This document shows positions 1 through 12,980 of a stretch of DNA of 64,000 bases, piece by piece (the stretch's first letter is position 1; every line of letters starts with the position of its first letter). Both the position numbers and the translations under genes were made by a program. The notes beneath the pieces were generated by a model. That model ran no database searches. It saw nothing but the letters and a program-made list of their open reading frames with translations, and was not told where the DNA came from. Source of the stretch: Arabidopsis thaliana (taxonomy: Eukaryota; Streptophyta; Magnoliopsida; Brassicales; Brassicaceae); contig NC_003070.9 of NCBI RefSeq assembly GCF_000001735.4, positions 28,381,971 to 28,445,970 of the forward strand, read 5' to 3'.

Positions 1-1279
1 AATTCGTAAGCGAAATATAAAATAAGATGATATGCAGTTGATTTCTTCTCCATTCAAGAAACACGTTCCCCTTAACTCGATCAATATTTACATAAATCTA
101 CCCAAATTATCTTCCATATAAACTAGTGGGGGCAGAGAATGAACCAGACCAAAATCTAAACTATTTTAGTTGGCAAAAATTTTGGCTGTCTGAACATTCT
201 TTAACTAAATTACGCCAAAACAGATAAAAATATTAATATGATGACATTATGTACCGTAAATTGTACTGTTTGAAGAACGTGAAAGACAGAAAAAGCTTTG
301 TTGAGAATGAAAACAGAGCAAAGTGGCTATTACTGATAGTCTTTTCCTTCACATGACCTGGTCGGATTTGTTCCTCTTTTCTTTTTGTTTCCAATCACTA
401 CGGTCCAATTTTAAACGACTTTCGCCGAAGAAGTAAATAATTGAAACAAAAGGAGTAAATATTAAAATATTATAGTTGAGAAAATTTATATTCACAGTAA
501 TTGATTAGAAAATAACTTTAAACTATAGTATATGTGTAGTTAGTTAAGCGTTGTTGCTATACTATAAACTAAAAATATTTAACATGAGATAGAATTACAC
601 AAACTCTAGGTAAATTACGAACAAATAATATAAACTCAAAAAATAACAGTCGTTTTTATATTTAAATGTATTAGAGAATTCAACATGTTATCTAGAAAAC
701 AGTATTTAATTACTATTGTAAAGAATTTGATGTCCACAATTTATAAAGAGTTTTAAATAGTCTTAGAAATTTAGAATAATTGTACGAACATATGACAATC
801 ATAAATATTTAACAAAATGAGATTAAATATTATAATCTCTAATTTTTATTTTCTTTTGCTCCATCCCTTTATAAATCAAGATTAATGTTAATTACCAATG
901 CAATGGAATATACAAGTTGATTGTTAGAATATTATAATTTATCCAACAATAATGATTTCTCCAATTTAATGGAAATTTACAACCAATTTGAATAACATTT
1001 ACTTCCATACTACGTCCTTGAACGAATATTCGAACCCGGGACGACTCGGTAGAATGACTCACCCACCTTTCACGGCCATCTCCGAGCCACCACCAATAAA
1101 ACTCGCCGCCTCACCAATAAAGAAATAGAGAAAAAAAGAATCCGAGTCAAACTCAGCCGCAAAATTGTCTCCAATAACATTTTCGGCTCGTAAACTCGTT
1201 CCGAGTCAAACCGAGTCAGAATCGGCTCTCTCATTTTATTGTCTATTTACTCTATACGTACGAACGCCGTCAAGTGACA
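1..1279. other. Intergenic, 3' of the SAUR gene
   Basis: AT-rich DNA with no supportable coding region. The last 250 bases are richer in GC and carry repeated GAGTC/GACTCG words (1040-1230). Around 1024-1043 the minus strand carries a GGTTCGAA word resembling a pol III B box. This is most likely 3' flank of the SAUR gene plus the flank of a further gene to the left. Confidence 0.5.
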
Positions 1280-1744
1280 TCACCAAACGGCTTTTTCAGT
1301 AACGCCGTGAAGTAACGGTCGAGATTCGATCCATAGATCAAGCTTGCTTCTGATTCCCACCACGTGGCAATTCTTCTGAAAATCATCGGGACAAGTAAAC
1401 CGTCTTGACCGGGTCGAATCAGACCGGGATATAAACCGAATCGATTCCTCGAAAACCGATTCTTCACAAGGGATAACCAACGGACCTTGGTTAACGAAAC
1501 CAAACTCTTCCTCAGCTTGAACAAGAAGGTTCCTTAGGACAGGATGGTTCAGATACGTCGCGCGCACCACAAATCTCCTACAACTGCTTCCTACGTAGAC
1601 CGCCACGTGTCCTGACGGTACATCCGACGGTACACAACGGCTGAAAGAAGAAGACATCCTCGCTTGATCGCGCCACCGTCGAAGCATTTGCCTTAGCCTC
1701 ACAATGTGACGGATCTTGCTGCATTTCCCGAGACCTCCAGCCAT
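1280..1744 (-). CDS. SAUR52: SAUR family small auxin-up RNA protein
   Basis: Single-exon gene for a 154-aa SAUR protein, a plant family of short-lived auxin-induced proteins. SAURs usually inhibit PP2C.D phosphatases at the plasma membrane and so promote H+-ATPase activity and cell expansion. The start chosen is the ATG at 1744 (MAGGLGKCSKIRHIVRLRQM). The frame stays open upstream to 1849, but that part lies in the leader and core promoter. The SAUR domain spans about residues 37-105, with PSGHVAVYVG, RFVVRATYLNHPVLRNLL and the EEFGF motif. The N-terminus is basic, as in the family. A ~45-residue C-terminal tail of low conservation follows. There is no intron, as is usual for SAURs. The family is certain; the number 52 comes from recalled chromosomal position. 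Confidence 0.9.
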   Translation of the reverse strand: MAGGLGKCSKIRHIVRLRQMLRRWRDQARMSSSFSRCVPSDVPSGHVAVYVGSSCRRFVVRATYLNHPVLRNLLVQAEEEFGFVNQGPLVIPCEESVFEESIRFISRSDSTRSRRFTCPDDFQKNCHVVGIRSKLDLWIESRPLLHGVTEKAVW

Positions 1745-1825
1745 TTTTTCCGGTTTAGTGATTTGGTTTTCTTTGTGAGAGAAAGAAAATGTCAGGGGGA
1801 TTTTGAGAGTTAGGGAGGGACGAGG

Positions 1826-1833
1826 TTTATATA
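1826..1833 (-). promoter_or_regulatory. TATA box of the SAUR gene
   Basis: Read on the minus strand this is TATATAAA, about 82-89 bases upstream of the chosen ATG. That spacing suits a short leader and supports starting at 1744, not at 1849, which would lie upstream of the TATA box. Confidence 0.5.
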
Positions 1834-4800
1834 GTAAAAGGAATAACACAATGCCATTGGTTTTCGAGATATTTACGAGATTACCTCCGTGGTCCTTACT
1901 TTGGCTCTATTCTTTTCCTTAATGAAATAAAGATTAGTGTAATTGGTTGATTATTAAATATTAAGGAAATTAATCAATCAGTTTTGTTTGAAGAGAGGTT
2001 GGATACAAATAATATGATCCTTAAGAGGAGTATCAGAGATTTTAGTATGTTTTGTTTCTTCTTCATATACATTGGATGGTGCACAAAGGTTTGATACAAG
2101 AGATGACGGATTAGACATGTGAATATTAATTAGTGGTTGATTATGTTTCATATATATAATGATTATGCTAATGAATCTATCGATCATGGAAAAAAAAATA
2201 GTGTTTGGAGATAATATATAAAGGATTGATTACTATTAATTTGAATAAAGAAGTGTAGCTTTTGAATTTAAAAGAAATGGTAGGGAAATAAGAGCATGTG
2301 CTAGTGTTGGATAAGACGACCAGTCTTTGGAAAAGACTTCAAAACATCACCTTGGAATTTGATTAGGATCATATTTAGAGACACTTTCTCTCTTTATCAT
2401 GTTCTTGTTTGGTTATAGTCATAGTGTTCATATGTTAAAAACTTAAAAGCAATTAATCTGATGAGATTCTATGTATTGATCTCACATAGCTAAGTGGTTC
2501 ATATCTACACAGGTGGACACATATAAAGACTGACTTTATAGATTAAGTGAATTATTTTCTTATTAATAGTTAACTCTTATATACAAACTACATAATTGTT
2601 ATCCAAGAGAGACGTCCTCAATTATCCAAATCAGATGATCAATTGATCGTTGATCATATGTACCACATGAAACCCCTGTAAAATCATTTGCGGACTTGGA
2701 GTTCAAATTTTTGGTGTAAACCATTATAAGTTTAGGCACAGTTCAGCCAGCATATTTGTTGCTGGAAAGTCTATCCAATATCCTATATATGATTGAAAAT
2801 TAGATATATAGATGGATAAATAAATCTACAGCATATGAAATCTATCAAAAATTTCAACAGCAAACAAAAAAACATAACTGTTAAACGCCACTTTTAATTT
2901 CTATATCAATCATTATAGTAAAGACGATCTGCTTCGAATATCTCATATTTACTGTGTTTTTGAGAAATGTATTTATCTGCGACCTTGGTTTAAATCAATA
3001 GCTATAGTTTGCAACTTAAAAATGACCTTTCAAAACTATGGAATGACGAAGGTAGACTAGTTATTAGACCGAAAAGAAAAATCATCTACACGATCGTTTT
3101 TGTGATCGAGTATCCTTGGTTAGGTTTACTTAACTTGTATTTGACTTGTAAACGACAACGACTTGTGTGACAAGATCTATCGAATAATGAAATTTCTGTT
3201 ATTGTGAGTCAAATCTTAGTAATATGATATGAGATAAATCGAGCTAACAAGGATTTGGAAAATGGTGGCTCATCATAGAAATTAGGGTTGCGCGTCTTCG
3301 AAGTTATGAGTATGGCGTAAGTTTACAACAAATTAACGCATTAACCGAACAAAACGGAACAGGTTGTATTGCTCTTGGATAAAGAAAATTAGAAAAGGAT
3401 TAAAGAGCTTTAACAATAAATTAGTATAAATACTTCAAAGATAGTTCGTGCTCGTACAAACAAGGGCCATTAGCCACAGCGGCAGCTTGAGGGTCAAAAC
3501 TTTTTCAATTGTACTTAAATATACATAAAATACAGTTTTAATACTAAATTTGTCGTTTTCGTATAAATCAATTTCGGCGCACGGAAGTGGGAGAATTTAT
3601 GTTAAACAACAATAAATTAAACCCACCACATGGGTAGCTGGGAAAAGTTGTAAGAAATTGTAATTTAACAATGCAATTTAAAATTGTATATGCAATTAAT
3701 ACTATAAAACTATAGTCTAAAGTTTCTCTCACCAGACCCAGTTAAGAATAACTGAAGATGCTTTTTGCTCACTGAGGAAATTAATTTAATTGTCATAAAC
3801 AAGTATTTTTATAAGAAACGAAAATAATGTAATACGGCGTACCGCACCAAAATGCTTATTTTTGTAGTTTACAAATGCGTCCATGCTTCCATGTGAGCGA
3901 ATGTCCCCATCTCCAGTTATTATTATCAAAAATTTCTTAGCAATAAGCAGCCAACAGAATTTTCTATTTTATATTGCGAAAAAGGTAAATCTGATGATAA
4001 ATGTGTACATTTAATTATCTCTGTATCGTACATTTTCATGTGACCAAATGCATGATTAACCAGTATCAGCATTGTTACTGTCGGTCTAATCTGATATACT
4101 CATTACTCTTATCCTTAAACTTTTCAGATTATGTCTACTAATAGATTATGTTCTTTTAATTACATTGTATAGTTTGTAAGTATACTATAACCCTTATTGC
4201 ATTGCAATTAGATTATTTAAGTACTGTGAGAAATTTATTTCATCGCCTAAAAATTGTTGAACTACAAAAAAAAAAAAAAAATCGTTGATCAATGATCCAC
4301 TGTCCACACCTTGAGTTCCTATCACTCCTACATATCACATTTTCCGCATGTGGCATGATAATAACCTTATGATATACTATTCGCTTATCATATTATTTAA
4401 GTCGAATACTCATATATATATATATACATATATGTTTCATACTGAAATTATAGTTTGATATAGATGATTGAATTGCCCTATTTCAAATCTAAATATTGAA
4501 TAAATAGTATTAAAAAAAAAAATTGAAATAAACAAAGGTGGGTCCAAATGCATGTTATGGATGCATCCCCCCCATGCGACGTTACGTTCTCACCCCACTT
4601 GTTACGTTTTAAGGATCTTCTCATTTAATTTTATCTTCCTAAGCAAATCTTCATTAATGCTTCTGCAAATTTTTATTATTATTGGTTATAATGAATCGAA
4701 CTCAATTATTTAATTTTTCTCCATAAAGATATAATTACAAGAGAGTCGATCGTATGCTATGAATCGGCAGTGGATTGTCTCTTTCTGCCTCCATGCACCA

Positions 4801-5111
4801 AATTGCATTAACATGCACGCACAAATTGAGGAAATGAGTATATTATATGGGATCAAACAATAAATTAATCGCTTAATTTGTTTTCAATAGGACACAAATC
4901 ACATCAAATAAAAATCTTTGTATAATGTCATTTGTTGAAGCAACAATATCCTTATAAATCCTTAGTCGATCATTATACGTTTTTATTGTTAAATTTTAAG
5001 TACATCAATATGTTTCAGTTATAAATAGAAATAAATGTTGTTAAATTCTATATTTTGTGATTAGAAATAAATAAATGTTGTAAATAATTAATTTGATAGC
5101 TTCAGTGGAAA

Positions 5112-5186
5112 ACGTCTACTAGGCGCTGAATAACGTCGATGTGGACGTGTGTTTAACGCTGACATGTCAGCGTCAGAAGATGACGT
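5112..5186. promoter_or_regulatory. ACGT-core cluster with 18-bp palindrome
   Basis: Four ACGT cores lie at 5112, 5133, 5145 and 5183. The last is in TGACGTGGC, a G-box/ABRE/TGA-type bZIP word. Between them is a perfect 18-bp palindrome at 5156-5173, ACGCTGACATGTCAGCGT. A W-box-like TTGACC follows near 5237. No gene starts nearby, so the target is unknown. Confidence 0.35.
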
Positions 5187-8100
5187 GGCGTGCCAGCTAA
5201 TTCAGTAAGAGTGGTCAAACAAATTAAAAATCGCGTTGACCGACTTGTGACCCTCTTTCTCAGTCCAAAGGTTTAGGTGTTACCAGAAAAAGAAGGAAAC
5301 AAATAAGTGACGGCGCTCCGTTGTACACAGTGAATGTTACGTATTAGGCAGTGATTAGCTACAAGCAGAAGGGATGAACCTGATTAAAGTTTTGTTTCCT
5401 CAATGTTTCTTAAAATTAAGTAAAATGTAGCTTTTTACGAGTGAAATTTGTCATTCTCCACTCACATGTACACTTTTTTTTTAAAAACTGTTTATAACAA
5501 AATTTTATCATATCATGACGAGTAAAACACAAAAACATAAGTTCGGTTAATAGTTAGCTATTGTACTTTATAAAAGCCTATTTGGAATCTTTAGTTTTTA
5601 TTTATTTGCTTCATAGATTTAGCTTTCATTTTTATGTCGAGTTAAATAATTTTTAAGTTTTATATATCAGTGCTTTATTTTAAGTTTGAAGAAGAGTGAA
5701 GACATAGAAATGCACATGCAATGTTTAGGTTAACAAAAGCATTAAGATATGCTAATCAGGATTATACTTTGGATTTGTTTAGGCAAACGTCTTTCGGCAT
5801 CTCTAACTCCTTATCAGATTTCGCCACGTCTCTATCTCCCCTCGTATTTTAAATATATATTCATATAAATGTTTTGTTTCTGTTCATGGCTCCGACAACA
5901 TAAATTTGTACAATCAGTGAAAACTCTAATACAAACTCGCTAATGGAGATATGAAACTGTTTAGATCTACGTAATTATTTCATTATGTATATGTCTATTG
6001 TGTTGTGAATATATATAAATTAGAAATATATTTTTTCACTTTTTTGGTATTGTTTAGATCATGTTTCATCTATTGATAACATAAGTGTTAGGCACAACTT
6101 TTTAAAACCCATCCACAGCATCAGACTCAAATCCAATTTGGTGAAACTTTCAAATCTCATTATAATTCGTAAAACTAACCATGGTCAGAAAAAATTATGT
6201 ATATTCTAATGGGATCTTTATAATAAATATATGCCAATACTGGAAATGGTCGTTCAACTTGTTACTAATAATAAAATCAAGAAGGTTTTGTCAAAAGATA
6301 TCATAATTATTTATGATGATTAAATAAGTTTGTGTAACACTAGATTTGGTTACCTCATGGGTTGTAGTAGAATGAAAACAAAAGAGGCAAAAAGCTATAA
6401 GATAATTTAAGTTAAAAGAGAAGCAAAGGACACAGCCTTGCATTGCAATTATAGGATGAAAATTAATCATATAAAACGGGTTTTGGTAGAAATGATATTT
6501 GTTATGGAGCGAATGAACAAGTACGCAGTGACGTATGAGGGCGAATAACTTTAGTCCTAATTTCGGACTTCAAGCATTAAGAATTTTATAGTACGTGTTA
6601 CAATATTTTTTTAATTTATTTTTAATAACGAAAATGGACCTTGATTAGTTAACGACACAAAAGTAATCATGTAATAATTAGCATCAATTTATATTGGGAA
6701 ATGATTAGTCCTTAGTCCTTACATTGAGTATACAAGTACGTCAATGTTAAGCCAGTCCATCGACCAGCTCATCCAAAAATGTTTGCTAAAAGTAATTTGG
6801 AGCTTTATTTGAAACAATACCTTTTATTATCCACTAATAATTAAGTCTCTTATTACCCTTTAATTAACTTAATATCCTCCTTTTTCGTATAAATTATTGA
6901 GTAACATGTCAGCGCCACAACACTCGCAACTTTTATTTAGAAGTGTATAGGTAAAATTGAAAGCTATTATTATCAAAAAGGGGTAAAGATACTGATGAAT
7001 TTCGAGAAACCCGTACAGTAAGAGAGTGCCCATAAAAAGCCATGCATTTAGTCATATTTTCAGCTTCAAATCATCAACTGCAAAATTGCTCGAATTAACT
7101 AGATGTGAACTAATATTTCTTTATTCTTATTGTTATATGATTGGGGTCAGAAAGTTATCGAATCGTTGTTGTGGACGAAATATGTATGAATGTATCTCAT
7201 AATCTCATATGATTGGGACTGTGGATTTCAATGACACCGCCAATATATCACATGAATCACACAAGTAGTCGTTGATCCTTATACTATATTCACCAATCAC
7301 CATAACCTTCATTGTCAAATCATTTTAATAATAACATTACATTTTAAATAATAAAAAATAGTAATACTCCGGTATGGACGTATATGGCTGTGAGTTTTTT
7401 GAACCACTTGATATAAACAGCAGTACTAATCATTGGATTGAGAGCATCTGCATTCGCAGAGAATATATGATCATCCAATAATATTATTGAGAAATATATG
7501 ACTCCTCTAGGACCAGTGGACCAGTGAAAAGAAAAACAAAATATAATAACATCTTCTATCATTTTTCTCGCAATTAAGCTAGAGAAGTTCAAACAATTTC
7601 AAAGAGAGATTCATTAAGTCAAAGTCTTAGAGATGTGATAGTATGGTACACGTTAGTTTGGAGTCGTATAACGCAATCATTGTTTTTAAATCATAACCAA
7701 GAGATTGGTAATGATGATTATACATTAATTCTTGGCTATTGGGGCAGTTAGGCACATGACATGAATGCAAGTAGAAACACTGTAAGGCATAGTAAAGATG
7801 AAGGATCTAACTGTAATTACGGGTAGTTGTGGAATATAATGGCCGAATACTTAGAAAATATCATTTGGAATTAAACGTAACAATCAAGAAATGGTATAGC
7901 TAGTAGCTTTTATGTTGGTCATTAGCAGAATCACTAAACATAAAATTGTGATTGTGCACCATTGAGGTTTAGACCTTTATATGAACAATTGAACTAAACT
8001 TACCAAAGCGAAACCTTTATATGTCAATGATAGGGTCGTCACTATCAAGAAACGTTATTGGGAAGTAGGACTTATAGTTACATCAAATATCAAATACAAT

Positions 8101-8189
8101 CATATTCTGTTTAAAATATAGCAACTCTAACCAATACTCCATACTATGCTTAGAATAAAACTTAACCACATTTTAAAATACCTAAACAA

Positions 8190-8211
8190 TCTCATGATCA
8201 TGATCATGAGA
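8190..8211. repeat. Perfect 22-bp palindrome
   Basis: A perfect inverted repeat built from overlapping TGATCA/CATG words and immediately followed by AAGATCTT. It lies about 570 bases upstream of the histone H3 start codon. Confidence 0.5.
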
Positions 8212-8652
8212 AGATCTTGAGTGTCCTTATATTTGTTTTATATGATATCATATCAAATATGTCTGCATCACGATATATGTTTGCTTTCTCTACGTTTCTA
8301 AGATTTATGTTTCTTGAATTCTTGGGAAGAACTTGCATATGTGTTTTTATGATGTGGCTGCTACAATGGGCTTCTGGGCCTGTTTTAACTGGACTGTAGA
8401 GTCCATTCATGATCAATAGAGGCCCGAATATAAGTCTACTCATTTTAAAACCATTACTTAAACCATAAGAAAACACTAACCTTAAAACACACAAGATTTG
8501 GACCAATAATAATCGAAAACGCAGATCGCCACGTATGCTAATCTTATCCTTAATCAAATATGGACCGTCGAAATGGCCTTTAATCGGACGTCTATAAACT
8601 ACTCTCCCGTTAATCTCCCAAAATTAACCGACCTAATAATTCACCTCATCAC

Positions 8653-8660
8653 TATAAATT
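8653..8660 (+). promoter_or_regulatory. TATA box of the histone H3 gene
   Basis: TATAAATT about 123-130 bases upstream of the H3 ATG, followed by a pyrimidine-rich leader. I did not find the OCT (CGCGGATC) element of replication-dependent plant histone promoters, which fits an H3.3-type gene. Confidence 0.45.
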
Positions 8661-8782
8661 CACTAATCTGCTTCACTTTTCTCAAAATCAAAACAACAAC
8701 ATTCAAAAGCTATTAGCGATTCTTCTTCTCTCTGATTCAATCTTCTTCATAGTTTCTAAGCTCTCAAGTTCTTGACGAAGCA

Positions 8783-9491
<709 letters not shown>

Positions 9492-10674
9492 ATTCGAATT
9501 AAATCATCAACTATTATTCTATTAGGGTTTTTGTGTTTTGGATAATTTCTGCAACAAAAATACATTTATGTTAAAATCTCTTTGAGATATTATTTGGTTA
9601 CCGATGATATTAAACCTTCACTGTTCTTGTTCTCTATATTGAATTGCTTCGCCCATGCGATAATATTTTGAACCGAACCGTGATTATCGGTCTTTGGTCT
9701 GTCTTCTTCAGTTAAGAGAGCTGAACCGGTGGATAGCTTTATAAATCAAGATCGGTTAACCGCCATCGTCACTGTCTCAACTCTCAACCACGCTTCTCCG
9801 ATCTGTCGATTTCCTCTGTTTTGAAAATGGGTGTTCCGTAAAGAAGAAGATACACGTACATGTGTATACATGTCAGAATTGGGTTTAAGTTGGCCCAGTT
9901 TCGTTTTTCATTTTTAAAAAGTGGCACAGTTTTGTTTTTGGTCAAAGAAAAGTGGCTCGTTTAAAAAAAAAAAACAGAACAAAAAGTGTCCCAGTTTTGT
10001 CTTTGGGCTTGTATACAATACTACAAAGTGGCTGGCCAAGTTATTTCTTTTTGTCCCGATTAATTATATGTAGAATATAAAACCAATTTAACCGAACTAA
10101 CCGAATGTAAACCAAAAACCTATTAAAATTAAATCATCAAAATTAAAATTAAATCAATATAATAATTTTTAGTGTAATTATCTTAGAATTGTTTCTCAAT
10201 TGAGATACCCTCTCTCTCATCAAAACATGGATCTTGTCATTTTTTGATTGTTTCAATTTTTTTTGATAAATCAATTATCTCATAGAATATTAAATTAAAG
10301 TAGAGTATATATTGTTATATTTTATTTTATTTTTATAAAGTATAAAATAAAATTATCTATATAAAGCTCCATTATGTATAAGTTTAAATTATATATTAAT
10401 AGTAATTTTACTTGATATTACTTAATATGAATACAAAATATTAAATTAATATTGTTTTATTTCATATAATAGTATAATATATAATTTCAAAAACATATAT
10501 TTTAAAATGAAAATTATATATTGATATTTAAAAAATTAAAAAATATATTTTCTATTTTTTACCATGTTTAGTTAAATTTGTTTTCCTATTTTTCATTAGT
10601 TTGCACAATATTTATATTTTTTGCTTACTTGTGTTATTTGAGAAATTGTAACTCTTTGATTGTATTAACTCAAA
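9492..10674. other. 3' flank of the H3 gene and AT-rich spacer
   Basis: The 3' flank of HTR14 to about 10115 has a diverged copy after the H3 pseudogene (11343-11875), so the tandem duplication included it. It contains degenerate CCCAGTTTTG...AAGTGGC repeats (9890-10050). From about 10117 to 10660 the DNA is extremely AT-rich and has no counterpart in the second copy. No gene is seen. Confidence 0.6.
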
Positions 10675-10791
10675 CACCTTCACTCAGTATATATTGGTTT
10701 ACCAAAAACCATGTAAGAACCGGGGGTGCTAAACCCAATCCTAAAAGACAAGACATGATCAAGAACCAAAGCCTTTGATGCATCGAGAAAG
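10675..10791 (-). pseudogene. Fragment of glyoxal oxidase gene 3' end
   Basis: These ~117 bases are a diverged copy of 13002-13168, the last codons of the glyoxal oxidase-like gene, in the same orientation. The shared run GCCTTTGATGCATCGAGAAA is exact. About 44 bases (around 13059-13102) are missing, and the break falls at a shared TGC, consistent with a microhomology deletion. The fragment ends abruptly at 10791-10793, where histone H3 intron 1 sequence begins. It cannot encode a useful product. Confidence 0.8.
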
Positions 10792-10821
10792 CCATTGATT
10801 GACTGTGTAATCCTAACATAG

Positions 10822-11342
<521 letters not shown>

Positions 11343-12980
11343 AATCATGAACTATTATTCTATTAGGGTTTTTGGATTGTTTCTGCTTTGTCTTGCTTTT
11401 GTTTACTTTTAACAAAAATACATTATGTTAAACTCTCTTTGAGAGATGATTCGGTTATTGATGGTATTAAACCTTCATTACTCTCTTGTTCTGTGTATCG
11501 AATTGATAAGCCCTGCGATAATATTCCAAACCGATAAGCCCTGCGCCGCCGTCGTCTCTGTCTCAAACACGTTTCTCTGTTCTGTTCGATTTCCTCTGTT
11601 TTGAATGAAGGAGATACGTTATGCCGAGTTTTGTTTGTTTTCAAAAAACGGCGGCCCAATTATGTGTTTGGGCTGTAAAAAAAATGGCTGGCCCAATATC
11701 TTTTTCGATTAATTATATGAGTTTATATCTCGAATATAAACTGTGGTCCAGTTTTGTTTTTTCAAACAAAAAAATGACCCAGTTTTGTATAAAAATGTTG
11801 CTGGCCCAATATCTTTTTCGATTAAATATATCCAGATATAAAATCGATTTAACCAAACTAACCGAATGTTAGTGAACTGGATTAAACCTAACCGAGTAAC
11901 CGAACTCTCAGGCTAGAATTGATGGTGTGATGATCATTGTATTTGAATGTGTTTCTTAATTGCCAAGGAAAATCAAAATCCAGATTTTTTTTAACTCACT
12001 GTTTCAACAACGATTTTGTTGCTCTATTGATTTAGGTATTAAGATTTGATGTCTTTAGAATCACCAACTAGGATTTCTTAATTCGTAACAGAGGATTAAT
12101 CTTGTGATTGATCGTCTAGAATTTTTGCTTTGTTTCTATACTTATTTAACTAGAAACCGAAATCAATACCAATTCTCAAAAGCTGTGAAAAACCGGAAAC
12201 TCATGTCATTTAAAGTGTCCACAATAACTAACTAATAACTATAATTAAAAGCACAAAGATTCGAACTTTACATTTGTAAATTTCTTCTCTTACTTTACAC
12301 TTACATAGTACTAATAAGAATGTAACCAAATCTCTTTGAATCTTAGGTCCATTATTTGGATTGTTGTTTTCCCTCTCATATACAACAATGAAAATTGGTG
12401 TAAGAAACTTAGTTGGACCCGATATGAATTTTTCTAAAAAATGTAAGTGGTGGAATGTTTTGTGATTGGGTGTAAATTGCGTAGAAATAGTTACGCAAGA
12501 GAGTGACACAAGTCGAGAGACGTGCAAGACAGTAAGAATCTTCGTTGGATCATATGATGTAACTCACTACGTAGTTGATGTCTTTTAGAATCTGTCGTCT
12601 CTCTTATCCTAGTCTCACAAATCTTTAGAGACACGACGTTCCTTTTTTGGATTTTCCAACTTAAAAATTCACATATATATTCTTCTTTATTTCCACAAAA
12701 ATCCGCAAGGAATAAATCAGTTTAGCATCATTCTCTTGCCCACGTCCTCGCGTAATAAACAAATTCGAGATTTCGTATCTCTTTAAAGTATCTAAATAAT
12801 ATGAATTTCACCGACTCGGAGAAATACCAAAGTATCTGATTCCTTATAATAATTGAATACTAACATACAATTCTACGAAATCAATTTATAAAAAAAGTCT
12901 TCAACAATATTTATGTTTAAAAAAAAAAAAAACCAATTAACACATATAGTAAGTGAATGACCAATGTTGATGAATCACTT
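11343..12980. other. Intergenic between H3 copy and glyoxal oxidase
   Basis: 11343-11875 repeats the 3' flank of HTR14 in diverged form, including two copies of a GGCCCAATATCTTTTTCGAT word (near 11692 and 11804). The remainder is ordinary AT-rich spacer. No supportable coding region. Confidence 0.55.

Larger units (their letters stand above)
1850..8640. other. Long gene-poor intergenic region
   Basis: About 6.8 kb of AT-rich DNA between the divergent SAUR and histone H3 genes. I see no reading frame with convincing codon structure or a recognisable domain; short open stretches (for example near 7344-7592 and 8204-8557) look like chance. Points of note are an ACGT-core cluster with an 18-bp palindrome at 5112-5186, a perfect 22-bp palindrome at 8190-8211, a poly-A run near 4265, and a GAGACA auxin-type word near 2380 on the SAUR promoter side. 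Confidence 0.5.

Noticed and set aside
1978-2187. 69-codon minus-strand frame upstream of SAUR
   Set aside because: No motif and AT-rich codons; lies in promoter DNA.
10578-10778. 66-codon frame before the H3 pseudogene
   Set aside because: It spans the AT-rich spacer and the reversed glyoxal oxidase scrap, so it has no common origin.
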